Shown one piece after another: positions 1 to 6,800 of a stretch of DNA of 8,459 bases (position 1 is its first letter; every line of letters begins with the position of its first letter). Under the pieces are notes generated by a model. The model was not told the origin of the DNA. It worked only from the letters and a program-made list of their open reading frames with translations, and ran no database searches. The position numbers and the translations under genes were made by a program. This stretch comes from Acidobacteriota bacterium (GTDB taxonomy: Bacteria; Acidobacteriota; Polarisedimenticolia; Gp22-AA2), in contig JACQNT010000067.1 in NCBI GenBank assembly GCA_016202915.1, forward strand, positions 1-8,459, given 5' to 3'.

Positions 1-701
1 GGAGGGAGGAACTCGTGCAGCACCCAGGCGTTCTGCGGCGACACCGAGAGCCCTCCGCCGATGACGACCTTGAACCCGATTTCGCGCCGGCCGCCGGCCT
101 CGCGCGTCCGGGCGATCACCCCGATGTCGTGCATCGCGCCCATCGAGCAGTCGGTCGGGCAGCCGGAGAAGGCGATCTTGAACTTGCGCGGCAGAGCCTG
201 GCAGATCGGATTGCGGAGGAAGAACCGGGTCAGCGCCTCGCCGTACGGGGTCACGTCGAACGGCTCCGTCGGGCAGACGCCCGCCATCGGGCAGGCGGTG
301 ATGTTGCGCACCGTGTTGCCGCACGCCTCCCGCGTCGTCAGGCCGACCCGTTCCAGCGCCTCCATGGCCGTCGGCACCACGGCCATCTTGACGAAGTGAA
401 ACTGGACGTTCTGCCGGGTGGTGACGTGGCAGAAGCCGCGCGAGTAGTCGCGCGCCACCACGGCCAGCGACCGGAGCTGCGGCCCGTTCAGGACCCCCTG
501 GGGGATCTTGACCCGGATCATCTGCACGTCGTCCTGGCGCTGGCCGTAGATGCCGCGGGTCAGGCGAAAGGTCTTGAACTCATCGGGCCTGATCTCGCCC
601 CGTTCGAAGGCCTCCAGCGTGGCGACGAACTCCTGGAGATCCTTCTCCGTGGCGAACCGTCGCTCCGTCGCCTTGGTCCGGACGATCTGGTCGGTCGGCA
701 T
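1..701 (-). CDS. Nitrite/sulfite reductase (siroheme, ferredoxin-type), N-terminal part
   Basis: Partial: the frame is open to the window edge, giving 233 residues. The family carries out the six-electron reduction of sulfite to sulfide (or nitrite to ammonia) in the cytoplasm, using siroheme coupled to a 4Fe-4S cluster. Visible hallmarks are LTRGIYGQRQ (res 47-56), the half-domain motif FCHVTTRQNVQFHF (90-103), NTVRNITACPMAGVCP (129-144), PRKFKIAFSGCPTDC (171-185) and GGGL (215-218). Cysteines 137, 143, 181 and 185 form a Cx5C...Cx3C set. The ATG at 701 follows GGGAGAATACG, a good Shine-Dalgarno (SD) site. It lies 48 bp downstream of cysH in the same direction, so sulfite reduction (sir-like) is more likely than nitrite reduction (nirA-like). 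Family is firm; substrate is inferred from the neighbour. Confidence 0.9.
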   Translation of the reverse strand, partial: MPTDQIVRTKATERRFATEKDLQEFVATLEAFERGEIRPDEFKTFRLTRGIYGQRQDDVQMIRVKIPQGVLNGPQLRSLAVVARDYSRGFCHVTTRQNVQFHFVKMAVVPTAMEALERVGLTTREACGNTVRNITACPMAGVCPTEPFDVTPYGEALTRFFLRNPICQALPRKFKIAFSGCPTDCSMGAMHDIGVIARTREAGGRREIGFKVVIGGGLSVSPQNAWVLHEFLP

Positions 702-749
702 CGTATTCTCCCGCAGTGCTTCGGTTCCGCGCGGGGCGGACGGCGCAGC

Positions 750-1484
750 TCAGGACGCCGGCGTCGAGCCGTTTTCCGTATGGAGCCCGCACTCCTTCTT
801 CGCGAAATTCGCCCACCGGCCGGCGCGCGGGTCCTCGCCCGGGAGGACGGGCCGCGTGCACGGCAGGCAGCCGATGCTCGGGTAGTTCCGGTCGTGCAAC
901 ACGTTGTACGGGACGTCGTGGGCCCGGATGTAGGCCCACACGTCCTCCCGCTTCCACTTCGCCAGGGGGTTCAGCTTCACCAGGTTGAAAATCTTGTCCC
1001 ACTCGGCCAGTGGGGCGTTGGCCCGCGTGGGGGCCTGGTCGCGGCGGATGCCGGCGATCCAGGCCTGGAAGGATCCGAGGTGGCGCCGCAGCGGCTCGAC
1101 CTTGCGGATCTTGCAGCACAGGTCGGGCTGCCGCCCGAACAGGTCCGCTCCGTGGAGGGCCGCCTGCTCCTCGACGCTCAGGAGCGGCCTGACCGCCACC
1201 GGCCTGATGCCGTAGCGGGCGGCGATCCGATCGCGCACCTCGAACGTCTCCGGGAACAGGTACTCGGTGTCGAGGTAGAAGACGGGGACCGAGGGATCGA
1301 TCCGGGCGATCATGTCGACGAGGGCCACGTCCTCGGCGCCGAAGCTGCAGGCGAGGGTGATGCCGCCGCGGAATTGTTCGATCCCCCAGCGCAGCACCTG
1401 CTGGGGAGTGCCGTGCTCGAACTCCTGCGACAGCCTCTGGAGTTCCGTGCGATCGATCTCGGTGATGCTCTGGATGACGTCCAC
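750..1484 (-). CDS. cysH: Adenylyl-sulfate (APS) reductase, thioredoxin-dependent
   Basis: Reduces adenosine 5'-phosphosulfate to sulfite and AMP in assimilatory sulfate reduction; the sulfite would feed the reductase encoded just downstream. The 244-residue product has the nucleotide-binding SFGAED (res 47-52), Cys-Cys at 123-124, CxxC at 206-209 (IGCLPC), and the C-terminal KECGLH with the catalytic Cys at 232. The CC plus CxxC pairs are the 4Fe-4S ligands that mark APS reductases and are absent from PAPS-specific enzymes, so EC 1.8.4.10 is preferred. The start chosen is GTG at 1484, because GGAGAGGAGA sits 6 nt upstream. An in-frame GTG at 1517 lies inside the terminator hairpin and is not credible. 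Length is normal for the family. The gene lies directly behind the poly-Cys leader and terminator. Confidence 0.93.
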   Translation of the reverse strand: MDVIQSITEIDRTELQRLSQEFEHGTPQQVLRWGIEQFRGGITLACSFGAEDVALVDMIARIDPSVPVFYLDTEYLFPETFEVRDRIAARYGIRPVAVRPLLSVEEQAALHGADLFGRQPDLCCKIRKVEPLRRHLGSFQAWIAGIRRDQAPTRANAPLAEWDKIFNLVKLNPLAKWKREDVWAYIRAHDVPYNVLHDRNYPSIGCLPCTRPVLPGEDPRAGRWANFAKKECGLHTENGSTPAS

Positions 1485-1490
1485 GCGCCG

Positions 1491-1500
1491 TCTCCTCTCC
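1491..1500 (-). promoter_or_regulatory. Ribosome binding site of cysH
   Basis: Read on the minus strand, GGAGAGGAGA ends 6 nt before the GTG at 1484. It decides the cysH start and places it just after the terminator U tract, so read-through transcripts present the site immediately. Confidence 0.75.
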
Positions 1501-1501
1501 G

Positions 1502-1537
1502 AAAATAAAAAACCCACTGCCGGTGGCAGTGGGTTTT
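1502..1537 (-). terminator. Intrinsic terminator (attenuator) in the cysH leader
   Basis: On the minus-strand RNA, AAAACCCACUGCC (1537-1525), loop ACC and GGCAGUGGGUUUU (1521-1509) form a perfect 13-bp stem. The U-rich tract UUUUUUAUUUU follows directly (1512-1502). It lies between the poly-Cys leader ORF stop (1579) and the cysH start (1484). A terminator in the 5' leader of the operon it precedes is the signature of transcription attenuation, not of gene-end termination. No other plausible minus-strand gene ends here. Confidence 0.88.
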
Positions 1538-1605
1538 GATTTCTTCCTTCTTCCCTGGGGGTTCTCTATCTCACTCCGCTAAACAGACCCTCCAGGCCCG
1601 CTGCC
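1525..1605 (-). promoter_or_regulatory. Candidate antiterminator pairing (regions 2:3)
   Basis: The leader segment GGCAGCGGG (1605-1597) is a near copy of the terminator 3' arm GGCAGUGGG. It can pair with the terminator 5' arm CCCACUGCC (1533-1525) at 8 of 9 positions, with one C-A mismatch. Region 2 therefore has two exclusive partners: the Cys-codon stretch or the terminator 5' arm. The pairing is shorter than the 13-bp terminator stem, so its strength in vivo is uncertain. Confidence 0.5.
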
Positions 1606-1725
1606 GCCGGTCGGCCTCATCGGCCGACAACAACAGCAGCAGCAACACGTTGCGGGGAGCATGGTGGCGCAGACGGCGGCCACGCCGTCCCGGAGTTTCC
1701 TGATGATCTGAGTCCCGAAACTCAC
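1579..1725 (-). CDS. Poly-cysteine leader peptide of the cysH-sulfite reductase operon
   Basis: A 48-codon ORF with GTG start at 1725 and TAG stop at 1579. Codons 27-33 are seven consecutive Cys codons (TGT TGC TGC TGC TGT TGT TGT, 1647-1627); another Cys is at codon 19. AAGGGGG (1737-1731) lies 5 nt before the GTG, and a TTGAAT-17-TATATG promoter predicts a transcript start near 1741, so the GTG is the first usable start. An internal ATG at 1662 would give a shorter 27-residue peptide but has no visible SD. By analogy with trp, his and leu leaders, ribosome stalling on the Cys run when charged tRNA-Cys is scarce would control read-through into cysH. The product is probably not functional as a protein. 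Function is inferred; the codon run, terminator and gene context are seen directly. Confidence 0.82.
   Translation of the reverse strand: MSFGTQIIRKLRDGVAAVCATMLPATCCCCCCCRPMRPTGGSGPGGSV
1598..1645 (-). promoter_or_regulatory. Leader hairpin that sequesters the Cys codons (regions 1:2)
   Basis: In the minus-strand RNA, UUGCUGCUGCUG (1645-1634, inside the Cys codons) pairs with CGGCGGCAGCGG (1609-1598). This gives 12 consecutive pairs, four of them G-U. Nested inside is a perfect 7-bp stem, GUCGGCC (1628-1622) with GGCCGAC (1616-1610) around loop GAUGA. Only a 5-nt bulge separates the two stems. A ribosome stalled on the Cys codons would melt this structure and free region 2. Paired by eye, no energies computed. 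Confidence 0.65.
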
Positions 1726-1730
1726 AACGC

Positions 1731-1737
1731 CCCCCTT
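1731..1737 (-). promoter_or_regulatory. Ribosome binding site of the leader ORF
   Basis: AAGGGGG on the minus strand, 6 of 7 matches to AAGGAGG, 5 nt before the GTG at 1725. It supports translation of the Cys-rich frame instead of the overlapping frames. Confidence 0.6.
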
Positions 1738-1747
1738 GACGCCCATC

Positions 1748-1776
1748 CATATACGCCACAAACCTCTGGAATTCAA
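1748..1776 (-). promoter_or_regulatory. Sigma-70-like promoter of the sulfur operon
   Basis: On the minus strand, -35 TTGAAT (1776-1771) and -10 TATATG (1753-1748) are separated by exactly 17 bp, with 4 of 6 matches at -35 and 5 of 6 at -10. The expected transcript start near 1741 leaves about 15 nt before the leader GTG, enough for its SD. An inverted repeat CAGGG-N8-CCCTG (1777-1794) abuts the -35 box and could be a regulator site. Confidence 0.6.
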
Positions 1777-1794
1777 CAGGGATTTCATGCCCTG
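1777..1794. promoter_or_regulatory. Inverted repeat next to the sulfur-operon -35 box
   Basis: CAGGG, 8 nt, CCCTG lies directly upstream of the minus-strand -35 element. Position and symmetry suit a transcription factor site, but the arms are only 5 bp and I cannot match it to a named regulator. Confidence 0.25.
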
Positions 1795-1872
1795 CAACCA
1801 TATTTTTCGCCCCCGGGGGCCCGCCCGGCCCGGCTTTCCCGCGGCTTCCCCGGGGGGTTCTGGGGGTTCTCC

Positions 1873-1902
1873 TCGACGGTGGAGGGCCGGTTCCCTTATG
1901 AT
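1873..1902 (+). promoter_or_regulatory. Possible promoter of the nitrilase gene
   Basis: TCGACG (1873-1878) and TATGAT (1897-1902) with an 18-bp spacer on the plus strand, about 50 bp before the ATG at 1953. The -10 matches 5 of 6 consensus bases, the -35 matches 4 of 6. Moderate evidence only. Confidence 0.35.
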
Positions 1903-1952
1903 CCGCGCGCGCCGGACACGCCGGCTTTCCTGGGGGAGGTCGGAGGGGGGAC

Positions 1953-3005
1953 ATGGACGGGAAGAAGATCCGGGTCGCGGCGGTCCAGGCCAGGCCACTC
2001 CTGCTGGACCTGAAGGGGTCGGTCGACAAGGCGGTGGGCCTGGTGCGCGAGGCCGCCTCCCGGGGGGCCCGTCTTGTCGCCTTCGGGGAGACCTGGATCA
2101 CCGGGTACCCGGCGTGGCTCGACCTCTGCCCCGGATCGGCCCTCTGGGACCACCTCCCGGCCAAGAAGGCCTACGCGCGTCTGCACGAGAACGGCGTCAC
2201 CATCCCGGGCCCGGAGACCGGCCGCCTGGGCGAGGCGGCGCGGCGCCACGGCGTCGTCCTGGTCATCGGCGTCCACGAGAAGGTGCGCACAGGGCGCGGG
2301 CACGGCAGCCTGTTCAACACGCAGATCCTCTTCGGCCCGGACGGGTCGATCCAGGGCCGTCACAGGAAGCTCGTGCCGACCCACGCCGAGAGGCTCGTCT
2401 GGGCCCCCGGCGACGGCGGCGGGCTGGAGGCGATCGACACCCCGGCCGGCCGCGTCGGAACCCTCATCTGCTGGGAGCACTGGATGCCTCTGGCGCGGCA
2501 GGCGCTGCACGAATCGGCCGAGGAGATCCACGTCGCCGCCTGGCCGACGGTGCGCGACATGTACCAGGTGGCCAGCCGGCACTACGCGTTCGAAGGGCGC
2601 TGCTTCGTCGTGGCCGTCGGGCAGATCATCAGGGCGGGCGATCTCCCCGAAGGGCTTGACCTGCCGCCGGAGCTGACGGGCCGCCCCGAGGCGCTCGTGT
2701 CGAGCGGCGGAAGCTGCATCATCGCGCCCGACGGATCGCTCCTGGCCGGCCCGGTCTTCGACCGGGAGGAGATCCTCACCGCCGACCTCGACCTGGGCCG
2801 GATCGCCGAGGAAAGCATGGCCCTCGACGTGACCGGCCACTACAACCGCCCCGACATCTTCGAGTTCAGGAAGCGCGCCCCTACTCCCCGACGACGCGGA
2901 ATCGAAACGGCAGGGGCATCGGCTCGGCGGGTCCCTGCCGGGCCGCCGACCCGACCCGCGCCACGTAGTCGCCGTCGGGGAAATCGTGCCGGGCGCAGAA
3001 GATGA
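1953..3005 (+). CDS. Nitrilase (carbon-nitrogen hydrolase family)
   Basis: Hydrolyses a nitrile to a carboxylic acid and ammonia in the cytoplasm; the natural substrate cannot be read from sequence. The catalytic triad is visible: Glu46 in FGETWITGYP, Lys139 in HRKLVPTHAER and Cys173 in LICWEHWMPL. Glu146 is the usual second glutamate. HYAFEGRCFVV (210-220) and the CWEHW nucleophile elbow point to the true nitrilase branch and away from plain amidases. The ATG at 1953 follows GGAGGGGGGAC, a strong SD. The recognisable fold ends near residue 308 (DIFEFRKRAP). The remaining 42 or so residues are Arg/Pro/Ala-rich, look non-conserved, and are encoded where the gene overlaps the opposite-strand anti-sigma gene by 125 bp. 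It is transcribed divergently from the sulfur operon, and no functional link is evident. Confidence 0.9.
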   Translation: MDGKKIRVAAVQARPLLLDLKGSVDKAVGLVREAASRGARLVAFGETWITGYPAWLDLCPGSALWDHLPAKKAYARLHENGVTIPGPETGRLGEAARRHGVVLVIGVHEKVRTGRGHGSLFNTQILFGPDGSIQGRHRKLVPTHAERLVWAPGDGGGLEAIDTPAGRVGTLICWEHWMPLARQALHESAEEIHVAAWPTVRDMYQVASRHYAFEGRCFVVAVGQIIRAGDLPEGLDLPPELTGRPEALVSSGGSCIIAPDGSLLAGPVFDREEILTADLDLGRIAEESMALDVTGHYNRPDIFEFRKRAPTPRRRGIETAGASARRVPAGPPTRPAPRSRRRGNRAGRRR

Positions 3006-3738
3006 GCAGGAAGCTGTCGCGGTAGATCTCCCTCACGTCATCGCGGGAGAACACGATGTGTCCGGCGCTGTCGAGGATGCTGACCCGGAGCGGATAGGCC
3101 GCGGGGTCGAGATCGATCGGCAGGACGAGCTGGAAGCCTGCCGACGCGGAGGGCACGCGCACGAGCGCCGGCTCCGGGGATCGCTGCGGAGGTTCCAGAT
3201 AGAACGACCGCAGGACATCGGTCCGGTGCCGAGCCGGAAGCGAGAGGCGCCAGAGGGGCAGCGAGACCGCGAGGAGGACCGCAGCGGCGGCGAGCCAGGG
3301 AGCCGCGGCCCTCCAGGGGAACCTCCCGCGCGGCCGCACGTCGGGGGCCGCGACCGGCGTTCCGTCCTTCCCCTGCCGGGCGAGGCGTGCCTCCGCGGCG
3401 CAGGTGGGGCAGAAGGAGAGATGCGTGCGGAGCTCCTCGGACCGGGATTCCGGCAGCCGATCGAAGATCTCGGCGACGATCCACTCCGCCGGGGGATGAG
3501 GGCGGAAGAACGCCTCTCCGTGCTTCTCGATGCTCTCCCGCATCGAGACTATCAGGGGGAGATCCTGGCCGCAGGGCGCGCAGCCGCTCAGGTGGTCCTC
3601 GAAGGCCCGCGCTTCCCCGGCATCCAGCGTGCCGTTCACGTACCACGGAAGCAGCTCATGCATCCCGGCCTGTCCGTTCACGTACCACGGAAGCAGCTCA
3701 TGCATCCCGGTCTGTCGTTGACCCACGTTCACCCCCAC
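2881..3738 (-). CDS. Membrane anti-sigma-factor-like protein with two zinc-binding motifs
   Basis: Resembles zf-HC2/ZAS anti-sigma proteins, which hold an ECF sigma factor at the membrane until a signal releases it. With GTG at 3738 as start the product is 285 residues. It has an N-terminal LLPWYVNG segment, a first HxxxCxxC motif (His49, Cys53, Cys56), a second (His106, Cys110, Cys113), one membrane helix at about 142-165 (PWRAAAPWLAAAAVLLAVSL), and a C-terminal domain of about 120 residues, probably beta-rich and outside the membrane. The start is uncertain: GTG 3738 has CAGGG 8 nt upstream, while ATGs at 3705 and 3663 are alternatives created by a 42-bp tandem duplication. A TTG at 3783 is unlikely. 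It lies 83 bp downstream of the CHAT gene in the same direction. No sigma factor gene is in the window, so the partner is unknown. Confidence 0.78.
   Translation of the reverse strand: MGVNVGQRQTGMHELLPWYVNGQAGMHELLPWYVNGTLDAGEARAFEDHLSGCAPCGQDLPLIVSMRESIEKHGEAFFRPHPPAEWIVAEIFDRLPESRSEELRTHLSFCPTCAAEARLARQGKDGTPVAAPDVRPRGRFPWRAAAPWLAAAAVLLAVSLPLWRLSLPARHRTDVLRSFYLEPPQRSPEPALVRVPSASAGFQLVLPIDLDPAAYPLRVSILDSAGHIVFSRDDVREIYRDSFLLIFCARHDFPDGDYVARVGSAARQGPAEPMPLPFRFRVVGE
3632..3715. repeat. 42-bp tandem duplication at the anti-sigma gene N-terminus
   Basis: Two adjacent copies, 3632-3673 and 3674-3715, differ at a single base (C3669 versus T3711). In the minus-strand gene they encode the same 12-residue block, GMHELLPWYVNG, twice with two linker residues between. 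The duplication is in frame and each copy carries an ATG. Near identity suggests recent origin by slippage or unequal recombination. Confidence 0.95.
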
Positions 3739-3821
3739 GCGCAGCGCCCTGCCCCGAGGAGCCCGTCGCCGCCGGGGCGTCAAGGCGCTTTACTCTTGAG
3801 TCGCCGGTGCCGCCCGCCGGT

Positions 3822-6800
3822 TCATGGTCTTTTCTTCTCTTCGCGGCGGGAGTCGCGCACCGTTTCGGATCCAGGAGCCACCGGGTCCCCTACCAGGACG
3901 AACGCCGCCCACAGGGACGGATGGCGGTCGGCGGGACGGTTCGCCTCCAGGAGAGATTGCTTGGCCGCCCGCAGCGCCGCCGCGGGCGCCGATCCGGCGA
4001 GCAGGTCCCGGTAGAACGCCTCCATCAGGTCGCAGGTGGCGCGATCGTTGACGTTCCACAGGCTGACCACTACCGAGCGCACGCCGGCGTAGAGGAAGGC
4101 CGTCGCCAGGCCGGTCAGCCCTTCGCCGCTGACCAGCCGGCCGAGCCCCGTGCGGCAGCCCGAAAGCACGGCCATGTCCGCCCCCAGACGGAGGCCGAAG
4201 ATCTCGTTCGTCTGCAGGAGGCCGTCCTCGGCCCCGCCGGGTCCGCGGGCGAGGAGGATGCCGGAGCGGCCCGGCGCTTCCTCATCGACGAGGCCGTGGG
4301 CCGCGAAGTGCAGGTAGCGCACGCCCCGCAGGTCGGCCGCCTTGAGGGCCTCCTCCGTGGCCTGGTCCCCGAGCAGCACCGCCCGGTCGCCCGCCCCGAA
4401 CAGGCCGCCGATCCTCCGGGCCTCCTCGCGCGCGAACGGCAGGGGGTCACTCCTGGTCGGCCACGGGGCCTCCGGGTCGCTCGCAGGGTCGCCGAGGACG
4501 AGGAGCGCCCTTGATCGGCCCGCTGCCGCGGCGCCCGGCTCGCGCAGGAGACGCAGCGCGGAGGCGGACGGGACGTAGGCCACCTCGCAGCGCTCGACGA
4601 GGAATCGATCGGTTCCTTCCCCGCCGCGCCCGGTCTCGAGCAGGGCCTCGAAAGGGAGATAGTGCAGGATGCCGTCCGCGACGATCAGCAGACGGCTGCC
4701 CTCCCAGGGAGGCTCCCCGGGCAGGAGCATCCTGCCGAGCCGCCGGGCCATCGGGACGTACGCGGGCGCCCCCCCGAGGTCCGCCGACTTCGAGCGCAAC
4801 CGCTCCAGGAGCCTTCGAACGTCGGACTCGATGGTCGCGCGAGCGGGCAGCGCGTGCCAGCGGATCGTCTCGCGCGTGAGCATCCAGACGTACGAGGCGT
4901 CCTCCCCCAGGATGTATTCGAGGAGGACCTCACCCGGCCGGAGGACGGACTCCTGGACCTCCCGCGCGCTCGAGGGGCGGGGGTAGAGAAGCGCCGCATA
5001 GCGGGGGGCTGCCTGCCGGATGTCCACCTTCAGCAGCTCGAGTTCCTCCTCGGCGCGCCTCGAGAATTCTTCCAGGGCCTCCCTCTCTCCCGGATCCCGG
5101 ACGATCGCCAGATCGCGCCCGGCCCGCGCGACCCGTTCGACGATGGCCGCCTCCCGCCGCAGCAGAGCGGGATCGACGTCCCGTCGCAGGTCCGCGCGCG
5201 ATTCGGCGAGAAGGTCCAGGAGACTCCGGGCGCGGGACCGCTCGGCGATGGCGAAGGCGATCCGTTCGGGCGAAGAATCACCCGCTCCGGCTTCCCTCCC
5301 GTGCCGCCAGAGGAGGCGGACGGCGCTGTCATAGAGGCCGATCCGGCGCGCCAGGAAGCGGGACTTCAATTCCGGCGAGACCAGGCCCTGCCGGATCGAT
5401 TCGACGTCGGAGATCGCCCGCTCGTAGCCGGCGAGCGCCTCCTGCCACCGGCCGTCCGCCTCGAGGCACCCCGCGAGCCCCGCTTCGGCCTGCCAGGCCT
5501 CCTCCCTCATCCCCGACCTCTTCGCCAGATCGAGCGCCCCGCGAAACCTGTCCGCCGCCGCGTCCGTCCGGCCCTGTTTACGGAGCAGGTTTCCGAAGCC
5601 GACCAGGGCCAGGGCCTCGCCGCCCGGATCGCCGATGGTGCGGAAGGTTCGCAGGGCTTCCTCGAGGGAGGCCCGCGCCCGGCCGGTCCTTCCGAGCGCG
5701 GACTGGACCTCTCCCAGGTTCAGGCGGCTGAGGGCCGCGCCGCGGCGGTCGCCGATCGCCTCGCGCAGACGGATCGATTCGGCGTACTCCCGTGCGGCCC
5801 CTTCACGGTCCCCCTCGTCCTCGAGAAGGACGCCCAGGTTGGCCCGCGCCAGCGCCTCGCCGGCCGGATCTCCGGCGCCTCTCATCCGCGCCAGGGACTC
5901 CCGGATGTACCGGCGGGCGGTCCTCCGGTCGCCGATCGCCTGGTAGACGGCGCCGATGTTGTTCAGATCCGTCGCCTGCGCGATCGGCTCGTCCAGCGAG
6001 CGGTGGATCGCCAGGGCGCGCTCGTGCAACTGCAGGGCCCCGGTCAGCTCCCCCCGGGCGAAGCGGGCGTTGGCCAGATGACTCGCTGTCGCCGCCGCCC
6101 CGCGCGGATCCTCGAGCTCCCTGCGGATGGCAAGCGCGTCCTCGAGGCGCCGAACCGCCTCGTCGAGTTCCGCCCGGCGACCCGACAGGACCCCGAGACT
6201 GTCGAGGCTGGAGGCGGCCCCACGTCGATCCCGGAGTTCCTGGCGCAGGGACAGGGAGCGCTCCAGGGCCTCGCGGGCGGCGGGGTAGTCGCCCTCGTCC
6301 ATCAGGGCCTTCCCGAGTTCCTCCTGGGCGTCGGCCTCGCCTCGCGGGTCGCCGAGCCGGCGCTGGATGTCGATCGCCTCGCGCAGGGCGGCGATCCCCT
6401 CGGCCCGCGCGCCGAGCTCGGACCGGATTCGTCCCAGGTTCACCAGGACGACCGCGGCCGCGCGCCGGTCCCCGAGGTCCCGTTCGATCGCCAGGGCGGA
6501 GGCGTAGAGATCGAGCGCCCCGTTCCTGTCCCCCACCATCTCGCGGATCGAAGCCGCGTTGTTCAGGCTGGCGGCCTGGCCCGCGCGGTCCCCCGTCTCG
6601 CGCCGGAACGCCAGGGCCTCGAGGTGGGCGCCCTGGGCCTCCTTCAATCGGCCGGCCCTTGCGTGGACGGAGCCCAGGTTGGTGAGCGCGTTCGCCTCCG
6701 CCCTGCGGTCGTGAAGCTGCCGGGCGAGCTCGAGGGACTTCCGGAAGTCGTCCGCCGCCCTCTCCAGATCGCCCCGATCCAGGCGAATCAATCCGATCGC

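Noticed and set aside
15..1508. A 497-codon open frame on the plus strand
   Set aside because: It is antisense to sulfite reductase and cysH, both of which have unmistakable motifs. It has no recognisable domain and is of biased composition.
1485..1517. Longer cysH starting at GTG 1517
   Set aside because: That GTG lies within the terminator stem and has no SD. The GTG at 1484 has a strong one and fits family length.
1502..1741. SAM riboswitch upstream of cysH
   Set aside because: A terminator is present, but I could not find the conserved SAM-I core or junction sequences. The translated Cys run explains the layout better. A covariance-model search would settle it.
1571..1746. The trinucleotide run read as consecutive Leu codons in another minus-strand frame
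   Set aside because: The last ATG of that frame overlaps the -10 box and precedes the expected transcript start, and the downstream genes are sulfur genes, not leucine genes.
1809..1820. Perfect 12-bp GC palindrome between the divergent promoters
   Set aside because: A run of C followed by a run of G is expected by chance in this composition. It leaves no room for a hairpin loop, and I know no matching operator.
3739..3783. TTG start at 3783 for the anti-sigma-like gene
   Set aside because: It adds an Arg-rich stretch unlike the family N-terminus and has no convincing SD.
3790..3825. An 11-codon ORF whose ATG overlaps the CHAT stop (ATGA)
   Set aside because: The overlap is suggestive of coupling, but the peptide is too short and has no recognisable feature; probably chance.
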